Assembly (NCBI RefSeq): GCF_016598485.1
Contig: NZ_JAEMUW010000011.1
Coordinates: 62,001 to 126,000, forward strand
From: Micromonospora coerulea
GTDB taxonomy: Bacteria; Actinomycetota; Actinomycetes; Mycobacteriales; Micromonosporaceae
DNA length: 64,000 bases
Direction of reading: 5' to 3'
Part shown: positions 39,151-47,423 of the stretch, piece after piece
Position numbering within the stretch: the stretch's first letter is position 1
Layout of the letters: the number at the start of each line of letters is the position of its first letter
Notes under the pieces: generated by a model
Told to the model about the DNA's origin: nothing
What the model saw: only the letters and a program-made list of their open reading frames with translations
Database searches by the model: none
Position numbers and translations under genes: made by a program

Positions 39151-39287
39151 CCCGCTCCGGGTCCCGCGCGGCCGCCAGGAGCGTCTGACGTTCCGCCGGG
39201 CTCCGCGGCGCGTCGGCCCGTTGACGGGCAACGGATCATGAGCCCCTTGCCGGTGGGTAAGGGGCGGGTGCGTGACACGATGGGGCG

Positions 39288-40139
39288 GTGAGCGGTGCTG
39301 TCCAGGCGGGGTGGGCCCCGCCGAGTGGTCCCCCGCAGCCGGCGCCGGAGCGGGGCCGGCCGCGCTGGCTGCTGGCCGCCACGGTGGCCTGGGCGGTGCT
39401 GCTGGCCGGCCTGACCTGGTGGTCGGTCCGGCACGACCCGCCGACGGTGCGGGAGCAGCGCCCATTGTCCGCGGCCGCCCGGGTGACGGACCGGGCGGTC
39501 GGACAGCTCGTCGCCGCGACCGGCGAGGCGGCGTGGGTGCTGACCGAGCCGCGGCTCGACCGGGGCTGCCGGGTGACTCCGATGGCCGACGGGGCCGCGT
39601 ACCGTCGCGGAGTGGACGTCGTGCTGCCCGAGGGTGGTGAGCGGGCGCTGCTGGACAGGGTGGCTGCCCGCCTTCCAGGCGACTGGCGGGCCGGCGTGCG
39701 CAGCTCCTCCTCGGGCCCGCGGCTGCGCGCCGACGCCGGGGAGTTCGTGCTGGTGCAGGGGTGGGTGGCGAGCCCGGGTCGGGTCCGGTTCGCCGCCGAG
39801 ACCGGCTGCCGCCCGGCCGACACGGACTTCGCCGACCTGCTGCCGGGTCCCCCCGGCGAACCCGCTCTGGACGAGGCCCTGCGCGCCCTCGGGCGGACCG
39901 CCGAGGCCGGGGCCGGATCACTCGCCGCGCCGTGCCCCGGCGGCGGCAACGCGCGGACCCGCTGGGCCACCGCCGGCGCCGCGCCGGCCCCGCTCGCCGG
40001 ACTGAAGCCGCTGGCCGCCGGCGCCGCCCTGCTCGACACCCCCGAGGTGTACGCCTACCGGCGCGGCCCGGCCGTCGTCGTCGCGGACGTCACCGGCGAG
40101 CGGCTGCGCCTCGCCGCCTCCACCGGCTGCGCCGGCTGA
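39288..40139 (+). CDS. Membrane-anchored hypothetical protein
   Basis: A 283-residue protein with a Pro-rich cytoplasmic N-terminus, one transmembrane helix (WLLAATVAWAVLLAGLTWWSV, about residues 27-47) and an external domain with four Cys residues (GCRV, GCRP, APCPGG, TGCAG). The Cys spacing suggests two disulfides. No family was recognised; the sort of sequence (VTDRAVGQLVAATG, GDWRAGVRSSSSGPRLRADA) resembles lineage-restricted exported proteins. The GTG at 39288 has CACGAT six bases upstream. A 13-bp tandem repeat lies just beyond the stop codon. Confidence 0.65.
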   Translation: MSGAVQAGWAPPSGPPQPAPERGRPRWLLAATVAWAVLLAGLTWWSVRHDPPTVREQRPLSAAARVTDRAVGQLVAATGEAAWVLTEPRLDRGCRVTPMADGAAYRRGVDVVLPEGGERALLDRVAARLPGDWRAGVRSSSSGPRLRADAGEFVLVQGWVASPGRVRFAAETGCRPADTDFADLLPGPPGEPALDEALRALGRTAEAGAGSLAAPCPGGGNARTRWATAGAAPAPLAGLKPLAAGAALLDTPEVYAYRRGPAVVVADVTGERLRLAASTGCAG

Positions 40140-40145
40140 ATCGGG

Positions 40146-40196
40146 CCGCTCGCGCCCACCGCTCGCGCCCACCGCTCGCGCCCACCGCTCGCGCCC
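40146..40196. repeat. 13-bp tandem repeat (four copies)
   Basis: CCGCTCGCGCCCA is repeated at 40146, 40159, 40172 and 40185 (the last copy lacks its final base). It fills the gap between two convergent genes. Confidence 0.9.
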
Positions 40197-40241
40197 GGTC
40201 GGCTCCGGCGCCCACGTGCCCGGGCGATCCGGTGACCCCGG

Positions 40242-42296
40242 TCAGTGGCCGCGGGCGTGGTCGCGCGGGGTGCGGCTCCGACCGAGCGCGTCCACCCGCC
40301 CCCAGCGCCCGGGAATGTCGAGCAGCTCGACCCGGCCCATCCCCTCGGGAACGGCAGGGTCGATGATCAGGTGCTCGCCCTGCGGGTCGAGGCCCAGCAT
40401 CACCCGGAGCAGCAGCAGCGGGGTCCCGGCGGACCAGGCCTGCGGGCTGCACGCGGTCGGGTACTGCACCGGGTAGTCGGTGAGGTCCCGGTCGTAGCCG
40501 GCGAACGCCTCCGGCAGCCGCCCCCCGAAGAACCGGGACGCGCTGAGCATCGACTCGCAGATCCGGCCGGCCTCCTCGCGGAAGCCGTACCGCCACAGGC
40601 CCCACGCGATGATCGAGTTGTCGAACGGCCACACCGTGCCGACGTGGTAGCCGATCGGGTTGTACCGCCCCTGGTCGTCGCCGAGGGTGCGCACCCCCCA
40701 GCCGGAGAAGAGCCGCGGCCCGAGCAGGTGGCCGACCACCGCGGCGGCCCGGGACTCGTCGACGATGCCGCTCCACAACAGGTGCCCGATGTTGGAGGAG
40801 AGGGCGTCCACGTGCCGGCCGTCCGGGTCCAGGGCCAGCGCGTAGTACTCCCGCTCCGGGATCCAGAAGTCCCGGTTGAACCGCTCCTTGAGCGCCGCCG
40901 CCTCCCGTTCCAGCCGGTCGGCGTACGCGGGGTCGTTCCAGAACGTGCGGGCCAACCGGGCACCGCGCAGCTTGGCGTCGTAGGCGTAGCCCTGGAGCTC
41001 GCAGGTGGCCCGGGGGAACTCCGGCAGGCGGCCGTCGGTGTACGAGACGGCGTCCCAGGAGTCCTTCCAGCACTGGTTCTGCAGGCCGGTTTCCGGATTG
41101 CGGGTCCGGTACCAGACGTAGCCGGTGCCGAGCAGGTCGCCGTACGTGTCGATCCAGTCCAGCGCGGCCCGGGTCTGGTACTCCAGCCGCCGGACCAGGT
41201 CGCCGTCCCCGGTCCACCGCTCGTACTCGTCGAGCAGGATCACGAGGAGCGCGGTGGAGTCGGCCGACCCGAAGTACGGGGAGTGCGGCTGCTCCTCGAA
41301 GCCGGCGGTCTCGCCGTACCGGAGCTCGTGCAGGATCTTGCCCGGTTCCTCGTCCCGGAAGTCGTCGAGCCGGCTGCCCTGCAGGGCGGCGAGCATCAGG
41401 ATGGTGGGGGGGACCAGCTCCGGCAGGAAGGGCAGCACCTGGAGCGAGGTGAAGATGCTGTCCCGCCCGAAGAGGGTCATGAACCAGGGCAGGCCGGCGG
41501 CGAGCAGCCGGACGCCGAGCGCGATCGACTCGTACCGGAGCGCGGCCAGGTCGTTCAGGCTCCGCCGGTACGCCCCGGCCAGGGGTGCGCAGTCGCAGCC
41601 GAGCTTCGGCGCCCGCGCGATCAGCTCGTCCTGCTCGGCGTGGATCGCCGCGGCCGAACGGTGACCGCCCAGCGGCAGGGTGGCCCGGATGTCCTCGCCC
41701 CGGGCCCCGTAGATCACGGTCGCGATGTGCAGCTGGGTGGTCCACTCGCCGTGCGGCCCGACCCGGATCCGGTAGGTGATGCCGGACTCGTCGATGTTGC
41801 CCGGCGTGCTCGTGTTGACCACCACCTCGCGGTGGAACTTCTCGCGGCGGTACGCGAGCCGCAGCTCACCCCCGGCCACCGACGGTGTGGTCCGCCCCTT
41901 CTTGTGCCGCTTGTGCTTGATCTCGAACAGGTCGGCGAAGTCGGCGCCGATGTCGAGCCGGAGGGTGAACTCGACCTCCTGACCCGAGTGGTTGAGCACG
42001 GTCAACTCCTCGTCGAAGCTGCCACCGACCGAACGGCTGCGGATCACCGAGACCTTGGCGTCCAGGTAGTGCGTCGGCTCGCCGGGGACCAGGAAGAACC
42101 GGGTCCGGTACGACTGCGCGTCGTCGATGGAGAGGGCGTGCAGCCGCTCCCCGTTCAGGGTCAGCAGCCAGGTGGAGATGAAGCGGGTGTCGAAGGAGAA
42201 GAGCCCGGTGGGAAAGTCGAAGGACGGCTCGATGTCCCCCCGGCGGTCGCAGACCAGGAAGGTGTTGCCGTCGAGGATGCTGACCCGCTCCCTCAT
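40242..42296 (-). CDS. Glycogen-debranching-type (amylo-alpha-1,6-glucosidase) enzyme
   Basis: A 684-residue cytoplasmic protein. The N-terminal beta-sandwich domain (residues about 8-200; DGNTFLVCDRRGDIEPSFDF) is the glycogen debranching N-terminal family; the rest is an (alpha/alpha)6 barrel with GLPWFMTLFGRDSI, WYRTRNPETGLQNQCWKDSWD, CELQGYAYDA and VGTVWPFDNSIIAWGL, the usual catalytic-site regions of this glycosidase group. It probably trims alpha-1,6 branches or related alpha-glucans or storage sugars. The ATG at 42296 overlaps the stop of the SCP2-like gene by four bases, so the two are co-translated. Confidence 0.87.
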   Translation of the reverse strand: MRERVSILDGNTFLVCDRRGDIEPSFDFPTGLFSFDTRFISTWLLTLNGERLHALSIDDAQSYRTRFFLVPGEPTHYLDAKVSVIRSRSVGGSFDEELTVLNHSGQEVEFTLRLDIGADFADLFEIKHKRHKKGRTTPSVAGGELRLAYRREKFHREVVVNTSTPGNIDESGITYRIRVGPHGEWTTQLHIATVIYGARGEDIRATLPLGGHRSAAAIHAEQDELIARAPKLGCDCAPLAGAYRRSLNDLAALRYESIALGVRLLAAGLPWFMTLFGRDSIFTSLQVLPFLPELVPPTILMLAALQGSRLDDFRDEEPGKILHELRYGETAGFEEQPHSPYFGSADSTALLVILLDEYERWTGDGDLVRRLEYQTRAALDWIDTYGDLLGTGYVWYRTRNPETGLQNQCWKDSWDAVSYTDGRLPEFPRATCELQGYAYDAKLRGARLARTFWNDPAYADRLEREAAALKERFNRDFWIPEREYYALALDPDGRHVDALSSNIGHLLWSGIVDESRAAAVVGHLLGPRLFSGWGVRTLGDDQGRYNPIGYHVGTVWPFDNSIIAWGLWRYGFREEAGRICESMLSASRFFGGRLPEAFAGYDRDLTDYPVQYPTACSPQAWSAGTPLLLLRVMLGLDPQGEHLIIDPAVPEGMGRVELLDIPGRWGRVDALGRSRTPRDHARGH

Positions 42297-42673
42297 CCCG
42301 ACCGTCCGAGCCGCTCACGCGCGGTGTCGCGGGGGTCCCGGGTGCCCGGCGGATCCGGGAAGAAGCGGCGGAAGTCGAGGAAGAGGACCACGCTGCCGCT
42401 GTAGGTGCTCTCGTTGCGCAGCACCGCGGCCATGGCCGCCGCCCGGCCGGTGACCAGCCGCTCGAACAGGTCGGCGCTGCTGTTCCAGATCGCGTCCGCC
42501 GGGCCGCGTCCGTGGGTGACCCGGACCGCCCCCGGTCGCATCTCGACCAGCCAGTGGTCGGTCCGGTTGCCGGTGGTCAGGTCGAGCTGGATGGCTCCGG
42601 TGGTCGGGCCGCGCAGCACCGCCGGGGCCCGCGCCGGCAGTGACGCGAAGAACTGCTCGATCGCCTCGCCCAC
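42293..42673 (-). CDS. SCP2 sterol-binding-domain-like protein
   Basis: A 126-residue protein of the SCP2/TerC-like lipid-binding fold: strands around GAIQLDLTTGNRTDHWLVEM and VRVTHGRGPADAIWNSSADLF, ending with SVVLFLDFRRFFPDPP. The family binds hydrophobic ligands; no enzyme residues are evident. The GTG start at 42673 opens a two-gene operon with the debranching-type enzyme, whose ATG overlaps this stop codon. A role in the same pathway is possible but not shown by sequence. Confidence 0.75.
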   Translation of the reverse strand: MGEAIEQFFASLPARAPAVLRGPTTGAIQLDLTTGNRTDHWLVEMRPGAVRVTHGRGPADAIWNSSADLFERLVTGRAAAMAAVLRNESTYSGSVVLFLDFRRFFPDPPGTRDPRDTARERLGRSG

Positions 42674-42757
42674 ACCCGAATCGTAGGCAGCGGGCGGACA
42701 TGTCGGGTCAGTATCGTCACTCCACCCGGAACGGACATGCGCCGGGTCGAGCTGGCG

Positions 42758-43120
42758 TCAGTAGACCAGCGCCTGCGCGCCCTCGGTCATCGCCTCCTCC
42801 ACGAAGACCGCCGCCCCGGCGATGCGTACGCCGGGGAGCACGTCGCCGGGGCCGATGTCCCGGCGGGCGGCGCACTGGGTGCAGGCGGTGACCTTCCCGG
42901 TGGTCAGGATCACGTGCAGCAGCTCGGCCAGCGGCGCCGAGTGCGGCAGGTCGAACTCCTGCGCCCGCCCGGGCAGCGCGAACCAGGTGGACTCGCCGGT
43001 CAGCCAGAGCGAGACGTCGACCCCGGCGGCCGCCGCCGTGGCGGCGACCGTGAATGCCTGGGCACACCGCTCCGGAGCGTCCGCGCCGGCGGTGGCCTTG
43101 ACGACGAGAGTGCGGGCCAT
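42758..43120 (-). CDS. DsrE/DsrF-like family protein
   Basis: A 120-residue protein with the DsrE fold: a first strand ARTLVVKATAGADAPERCAQAF, the helix VAATAAAAGVDVSLWLTGEST, and the segment GKVTACTQCAARRDI, where the CTQC pair sits at the position of the sulfur-carrying Cys of DsrE/TusD proteins. Members shuttle sulfane sulfur or act in peroxiredoxin-like reactions. The ATG at 43120 is divergent from a small leaderless membrane-protein gene only 23 bases away. Confidence 0.85.
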   Translation of the reverse strand: MARTLVVKATAGADAPERCAQAFTVAATAAAAGVDVSLWLTGESTWFALPGRAQEFDLPHSAPLAELLHVILTTGKVTACTQCAARRDIGPGDVLPGVRIAGAAVFVEEAMTEGAQALVY

Positions 43121-43143
43121 GGCGCCAGCATAGGATGGCCCGG

Positions 43144-43248
43144 ATGGTTACCGAGATCGGGTTCGTCAGCCTGCTGGTCGCCGGCCTGGGCGCGCTCGCG
43201 GGCGGCCTGGTCTATCTGGCTGTGAGGATTTCGAGAGGTAAATGGTGA
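43144..43248 (+). CDS. Small single-pass membrane protein (34 aa)
   Basis: The product is MVTEIGFVSLLVAGLGALAG then GLVYLAVRISRGKW: one hydrophobic helix with a positively charged end, so it should sit in the membrane with the C-terminus inside. TAGGAT (43131-43136) lies seven bases before the ATG, a leaderless promoter; an ATG at 43135 in frame overlaps that hexamer and is less likely. It is 55 bases upstream of the nitrobindin gene and probably shares its mRNA. Too short for routine gene calling; function unknown. Confidence 0.65.
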   Translation: MVTEIGFVSLLVAGLGALAGGLVYLAVRISRGKW

Positions 43249-43303
43249 GCGCGAGGAGTGAGCCGGGTTTGCGAGCCCCGCAGTCGCGAACGAAGGTGGC
43301 CGG

Positions 43304-43906
43304 GTGAGCGCGAACCCGTCGGAGGAGAACCCGCTGCAGCCGCCGTGGCTGAACGCGCCGCCGGTCGATCCGTACCCGTTCGAGGAGAGCCACGACCTGC
43401 GCGTCGGCCCGAAGCTGCACCCCAGCCTGGACGGTCTGCTGCCGTACATCGGCGTGTGGCGCGGCCGGGGCCGCGGTGGCTTCCCGACCATCGAGGACTT
43501 CGACTTCGCGCAGGAGATCCGGATCAGCCACGACGGCCGGCCGTTCCTGTTCTACGAGTCCCGGGCGTGGATCCTCGACGAGCAGAGCCGTCCGGTGCGC
43601 CCGGCCGGTCGCGAGGTCGGCTGGTGGCGTCCGGTGATGGACGGCGACCGGGTCACTGACGAGCTGGAAGCCCTGATGACCGTGCCCACCGGGGTGATGG
43701 AGCTGCACATCGGCAAGCGCAAGGGCACCCAGATCGAGTTCGCCACCGACGCGGTGATCCGGACGGCGACGGCCAAGGAGGTCACCGCCGGTGCCCGCCT
43801 CTTCGGCATCGTCGAGGGCGCCCTGCTCTACGCCCAGGAGATGGCCGCCCTGGGCCACCCCCTCAGCCCCCACCTCTCCGCCCGCCTCATCCGCGTGGCC
43901 GGCTGA
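43304..43906 (+). CDS. Nitrobindin (heme-binding beta-barrel, DUF1794)
   Basis: A 200-residue protein of the nitrobindin/FABP-like family. The signature GVWRGRGRGGFPTIEDF (GxWxGxG) begins the barrel, and the later MELHIGKRKGTQIEFATDAVIRTATAKEVTAG carries the characteristic strand order; RLFGIVEGALLYAQEMAA near the end is a family-typical helix, with the heme-ligating His expected in HPLSPHLSARL. It probably binds ferric heme and reacts with nitric oxide or peroxynitrite. The GTG at 43304 opens with the same GTGAGCGCG found at 43246. Confidence 0.85.
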   Translation: MSANPSEENPLQPPWLNAPPVDPYPFEESHDLRVGPKLHPSLDGLLPYIGVWRGRGRGGFPTIEDFDFAQEIRISHDGRPFLFYESRAWILDEQSRPVRPAGREVGWWRPVMDGDRVTDELEALMTVPTGVMELHIGKRKGTQIEFATDAVIRTATAKEVTAGARLFGIVEGALLYAQEMAALGHPLSPHLSARLIRVAG

Positions 43907-43925
43907 CCCGCCGGATCAACGCGGG

Positions 43926-44765
43926 CTAGGGGAAGGCGAGGAGGGTGCGGAGGGCCTCGGTGTGGGGGGAGCGGGGCAGGGGGGTCTCGTCCAGGGTGCG
44001 GATCTCGGTCAGGCCGCGCAGGGACGAGGTGAGCCAGACGCCCGCGGATCCGCGCAGGTCCGTCGGGGTGGCCATCCGTTCGGCAGCCCTCAGGCCCAGC
44101 TCCCCGGCGTGGTCGAGCAGCCAGCGGGCGGTGACGCCGGGCAGGATGCCGGTGGTCGCGGCGGGCACCGCGCACAGGGTGCGGTCGGCCAGCCAGACCA
44201 CGTTCGCGGTCGGCCCCTCCAGCACGTAGCCATCGGTGGAGAGCCAGAGTACGTCGTCCACGCCGTTGCGGGCCGCCCAGCGGCGGGCCGCGGTGCTCAC
44301 CCCGTACGAGGTGGACTTGATCCCGGCCGGCAGCCAGTCCAGGGCGGGGCGGGTCGCGGCGGCCACGCCCAGGGGGAGGGTGGCCACCGTCACCCCGGAC
44401 CGCCGGGCGCGCCTGGCCTCCGCCGGCACCTCGCCCAGGGTGGCGTAGACGGTCGGCGGACCGCCCTCCGGCCCCCGGGTGCAGACCAGCCGCAGCGCCC
44501 CCTCCACCTCGGCCGGCCAGCCCGCCCGGACCGCGTCCAGCAGCTCGACCAGGACGCCGTCGGGTGGCAGCGGCAGCTCGACGGCCGCCGCGCCGGCGCG
44601 CAGCCGGGCCAGGTGGGCGTCGAGCAGCCACGGCCGCCCGCCGCGCAGGTGCAGCGTCTCGAAGAGCCCGTCGCCGTGCAGCGCGCCGCGGTCGTCGCCA
44701 CGCAGCACCGGCTCCCCGGCCGGTACGACGCCCCGCCCGAGCACGGCCATCCGTGATGCCACCAT
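43926..44765 (-). CDS. Class IV aminotransferase (aminodeoxychorismate lyase-like)
   Basis: A 279-residue PLP enzyme of fold type IV. DRGALHGDGLFETLHLRGG is the N-terminal signature, the PLP-binding Lys is in PAGIKSTSYG, and the C-terminal segment ANVVWLADRTLCAVP, TTGILPGVTARWLL with TSSLRGLTEI fits 4-amino-4-deoxychorismate lyase (PabC) or a branched-chain/D-amino acid aminotransferase relative. PabC function would supply p-aminobenzoate for folate, which suits the folate-dependent YgfZ gene nearby. The ATG at 44765 has TACGCT eight bases upstream and is divergent from the Fur gene. Confidence 0.82.
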   Translation of the reverse strand: MVASRMAVLGRGVVPAGEPVLRGDDRGALHGDGLFETLHLRGGRPWLLDAHLARLRAGAAAVELPLPPDGVLVELLDAVRAGWPAEVEGALRLVCTRGPEGGPPTVYATLGEVPAEARRARRSGVTVATLPLGVAAATRPALDWLPAGIKSTSYGVSTAARRWAARNGVDDVLWLSTDGYVLEGPTANVVWLADRTLCAVPAATTGILPGVTARWLLDHAGELGLRAAERMATPTDLRGSAGVWLTSSLRGLTEIRTLDETPLPRSPHTEALRTLLAFP

Positions 44766-44834
44766 GGCCGCCGAGCGTAGTGGCGTACGCCCGCGGCGCC
44801 CGGTCCGGCGCGGCGGCCGAACTATGATCGGACG

Positions 44835-45263
44835 GTGTCCGAATCCTCCCTGGCGGAACTGCTCCGCTCCCGCGGGCTGCGCCTGACGGCCCAGCGGCAG
44901 CTGGTTCTGCAGGCGGTGCTGGAACTGGGGCACGCCACGCCGGAGCAGGTGCACACCGCGGTCCGGGAAGTGGCCGCCGGGGTCAACATCACCACCATCT
45001 ACCGCACCCTCGAGCTGCTGGAACGGCTCGGGCTGGTGACCCACACCCACCTTTCGCACGGTTCGCCGACCTATCACGCGGCCGGCGAGCACCAGCACGT
45101 CCACCTGGTCTGCCGGGAGTGCGGCGCGATCGACGAGATCGATCCGGAGCTGCTCCGCCCGCTCGCCGACCAGTTGGCCGCTCAGCGTGGATTCCAGGTC
45201 GACATCGGGCACGTGGCGCTCTTCGGCGTCTGCGGCCACTGCGAGGACGGGGAACGGAAATGA
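44835..45263 (+). CDS. Fur-family metalloregulator
   Basis: A 142-residue repressor with an N-terminal winged helix (LRLTAQRQLVLQAVLELGHATPEQVHTAV, TTIYRTLELLERLGLV) and a C-terminal dimerisation/metal domain. The regulatory metal site is in HQHVHLVCRECG and HVALFGVCGHC; the two CxxC pairs form the structural zinc site. It could be Fur, Zur or a peroxide-type member. TATGAT (44823-44828) is six bases before the GTG: a perfect leaderless promoter. It overlaps the YgfZ gene by four bases (ATGA), so a link of metal supply to iron-sulfur enzymes is plausible. Confidence 0.9.
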   Translation: MSESSLAELLRSRGLRLTAQRQLVLQAVLELGHATPEQVHTAVREVAAGVNITTIYRTLELLERLGLVTHTHLSHGSPTYHAAGEHQHVHLVCRECGAIDEIDPELLRPLADQLAAQRGFQVDIGHVALFGVCGHCEDGERK

Positions 45264-46375
45264 TCGACATCGCGGGAGCGGTGGCCGCCGAGGCGATCGA
45301 CGAGGAGACCCGGGACCAGCCCGAGCCGGCCCACCGGGCGGCCGGGGTGCGGGGCGTCGCCGCCCACTACGGCGACCCGATGCGCGAGCAGCGCACCCTC
45401 ACCACCGCCGTGGGTCTGGTCGACCGGTCGCACCGGGGCGTCATCGCGGTGCCCGGCGAGGAGCGGATCGGCTGGCTGCACACGCTGACCAGCCAGCACC
45501 TCGCCACGCTGGCCGCCGGCCAGGGCACCGAGCTGCTGGTGCTCTCTCCGCACGGGCACGTCGAGCAGCACGCGATGGTCGCCGAGGACGGCGAGACCAC
45601 CTGGCTGGACACCGAGCCGGGTGCCACCGCCGGCCTCCTGTCATACCTGGAGCGGATGCGGTTCTTCAGCAAGGTCGACCCGCGGGACGCCACCGCCGAC
45701 CACGCGCTGCTCTCGCTGGTCGGGCCGGAGGCGGTCGGCGCGCTCGGCGCGCTCGGCGTCGCCGGCAGCCTCGCCGAGCCCGACCTGGTCGCGGTGCCGG
45801 GTCCGAAGTTCCGTTCCGGCGAGCTTCCCCCGCGGCCGACCATCGTGTACGACGTGCAGCCCCTGGCGATCGGCGGGTGGGCCCGGCGGGTGGCGCTCGG
45901 CGTGGACCTGCTGCTGCCCCGGGACGCGATGACCCAGGTGGTGGACGAGCTGCGCGGCGCCGGGGTGCCGGTGGCGGGGCTGTGGGCGTACGAGGCGGTG
46001 CGGGTGGCCGCCCGGCAGCCCCGGGCCGGGGTGGACACCGACCACCGGACCATCCCCGCCGAGGTGGGGCTGATCGCCCCGGCGGTGCACCTGGAAAAGG
46101 GCTGCTACCGGGGCCAGGAGACGGTGGCCCGGGTGCACAACATGGGCAAGCCGCCGCGTCGCCTCGTCCTGCTGCACCTGGACGGGGTGACAACCGACCA
46201 GCCGCCGACCGCCGGTACGCCGGTCACCCTGGACGGCCGGGCGGTCGGCTTCGTCGGCACCGCCGTGCACCACTACGAGCTGGGCCAGGTCGCCCTCGCC
46301 GTGATCAAGCGCAACGTCCCCGACGACGCCCGGCTGCTGGTGGGGGAGACGGCCGCCGCCATCGACCCGGCGTAA
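45260..46375 (+). CDS. ygfZ: Folate-binding protein YgfZ/GcvT-like
   Basis: A 371-residue protein of the aminomethyltransferase (GcvT) fold. The signature is KGCYRGQETVARVHNMGKPPR near residue 285, with Cys in the KGCYxGQE motif conserved in YgfZ. YgfZ uses tetrahydrofolate in repair or assembly of iron-sulfur enzymes such as MiaB. The N-terminal domain begins MIDIAGAVAAEAIDEETRDQ. The ATG at 45260 overlaps the stop codon of the Fur gene, so both are translated together. Confidence 0.92.
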   Translation: MIDIAGAVAAEAIDEETRDQPEPAHRAAGVRGVAAHYGDPMREQRTLTTAVGLVDRSHRGVIAVPGEERIGWLHTLTSQHLATLAAGQGTELLVLSPHGHVEQHAMVAEDGETTWLDTEPGATAGLLSYLERMRFFSKVDPRDATADHALLSLVGPEAVGALGALGVAGSLAEPDLVAVPGPKFRSGELPPRPTIVYDVQPLAIGGWARRVALGVDLLLPRDAMTQVVDELRGAGVPVAGLWAYEAVRVAARQPRAGVDTDHRTIPAEVGLIAPAVHLEKGCYRGQETVARVHNMGKPPRRLVLLHLDGVTTDQPPTAGTPVTLDGRAVGFVGTAVHHYELGQVALAVIKRNVPDDARLLVGETAAAIDPA

Positions 46376-46501
46376 GGGTGCCTTGCTGACGCCCGTAACG
46401 CGGGAAGTTTTCCTCTTCTGCGGGCCGGCACGCATGATTCTTCCGTCGCGACGCGCTCCGGCCGTCGACCGGAGGCGAGCGGGACGGTTAGGATCGCCGG
46501 C

Positions 46502-47329
46502 ATGACGACAGGGACGTTGATCACGGTTGCCCCCACCGGTGCGGAGTCGGCCAAGGCGGAGGTGCCGGCGCTGCCGGTGACCCTCGACGAGCTGCTGCTG
46601 ACCGCCAAGGAGTGCGAGGCGCTCGGCGCCGCCGTCATCCACGTCCACATCCGGGACGACGCGGCGAAGCCCACCCTCGACCAGGGGCGGCTGCGGGAGA
46701 CGGTGTCCGCGCTGCGGGACAGCACCGACCTGATCGTGCAGCTCTCCTCGGGCGGCGCGGTGACCGACCCGGAGGCCGACCGGCTGGCGGTGCTGGACGC
46801 CGGGCCGGACATGGCCTCCTGCACGATGGGCACGGTCAACTTCGGTGACGACGTCTTCCTCAACCGCTGGGAGTTCATCGTCGGCCTGCACACCCGGATG
46901 CAGGAGAAGGGCATCGTGCCGGAGTACGAGATCTTCGACCTCGGTCACCTGACCGCCCTGCAGCGCCTGCTCGGCAAGTACGGTCTGCCGCACGGCGGGC
47001 ACGTGCACGTCGACTTCGTGATGGGCGTGCCCGGCGGCATGCCGGGCACCACGGCGACGCTGGTCGCCGCCCAGCAGATGCTCCGCGACCTGCCGGCGGG
47101 CACCACCTTCTCGGCCACCGGCATCGGCCGCAGCACGATCCCGGTGCTGCTGGCCTCGCTGTCGGCCGGCGGTCACCTGCGGGTCGGCATGGAGGACACC
47201 GTCACGTACGCCAAGGGCCGGCCGGTCGAGTCGAACATGCAACTGGTCGCCCGGGCGGTCGGCTTCGCCCAGCTCGCCCAGCGTCCGCCGCTGACCACGG
47301 CCGAGGCCCGGCAGCTGCTCGGCCTGTAA
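46502..47329 (+). CDS. BKACE-family (DUF849) beta-keto acid cleavage enzyme
   Basis: A 275-residue TIM-barrel enzyme. The motif AAVIHVHIRDDAAKPTLD supplies two metal-binding His residues, MASCTMGTVNFGDDVF is the central family block, and GHVHVDFVMGVPGGMPGT and TFSATGIGRSTIPVL follow. Family members condense a beta-keto acid with acetyl-CoA to give acetoacetate and a CoA ester; the lysine-degradation member cleaves 3-keto-5-aminohexanoate. The substrate here cannot be told. TAGGAT (46489-46494) lies seven bases before the ATG (leaderless). It is a single gene. Confidence 0.9.
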   Translation: MTTGTLITVAPTGAESAKAEVPALPVTLDELLLTAKECEALGAAVIHVHIRDDAAKPTLDQGRLRETVSALRDSTDLIVQLSSGGAVTDPEADRLAVLDAGPDMASCTMGTVNFGDDVFLNRWEFIVGLHTRMQEKGIVPEYEIFDLGHLTALQRLLGKYGLPHGGHVHVDFVMGVPGGMPGTTATLVAAQQMLRDLPAGTTFSATGIGRSTIPVLLASLSAGGHLRVGMEDTVTYAKGRPVESNMQLVARAVGFAQLAQRPPLTTAEARQLLGL

Positions 47330-47423
47330 GCCCACCCCCGCCCCGCACTCCTGTACGCCCGGGGCCGACGTCGCTGGTCACCCCGGTGTCGGGTCGGCCG
47401 GGCCCGTCGGTACCGTCCACCTC

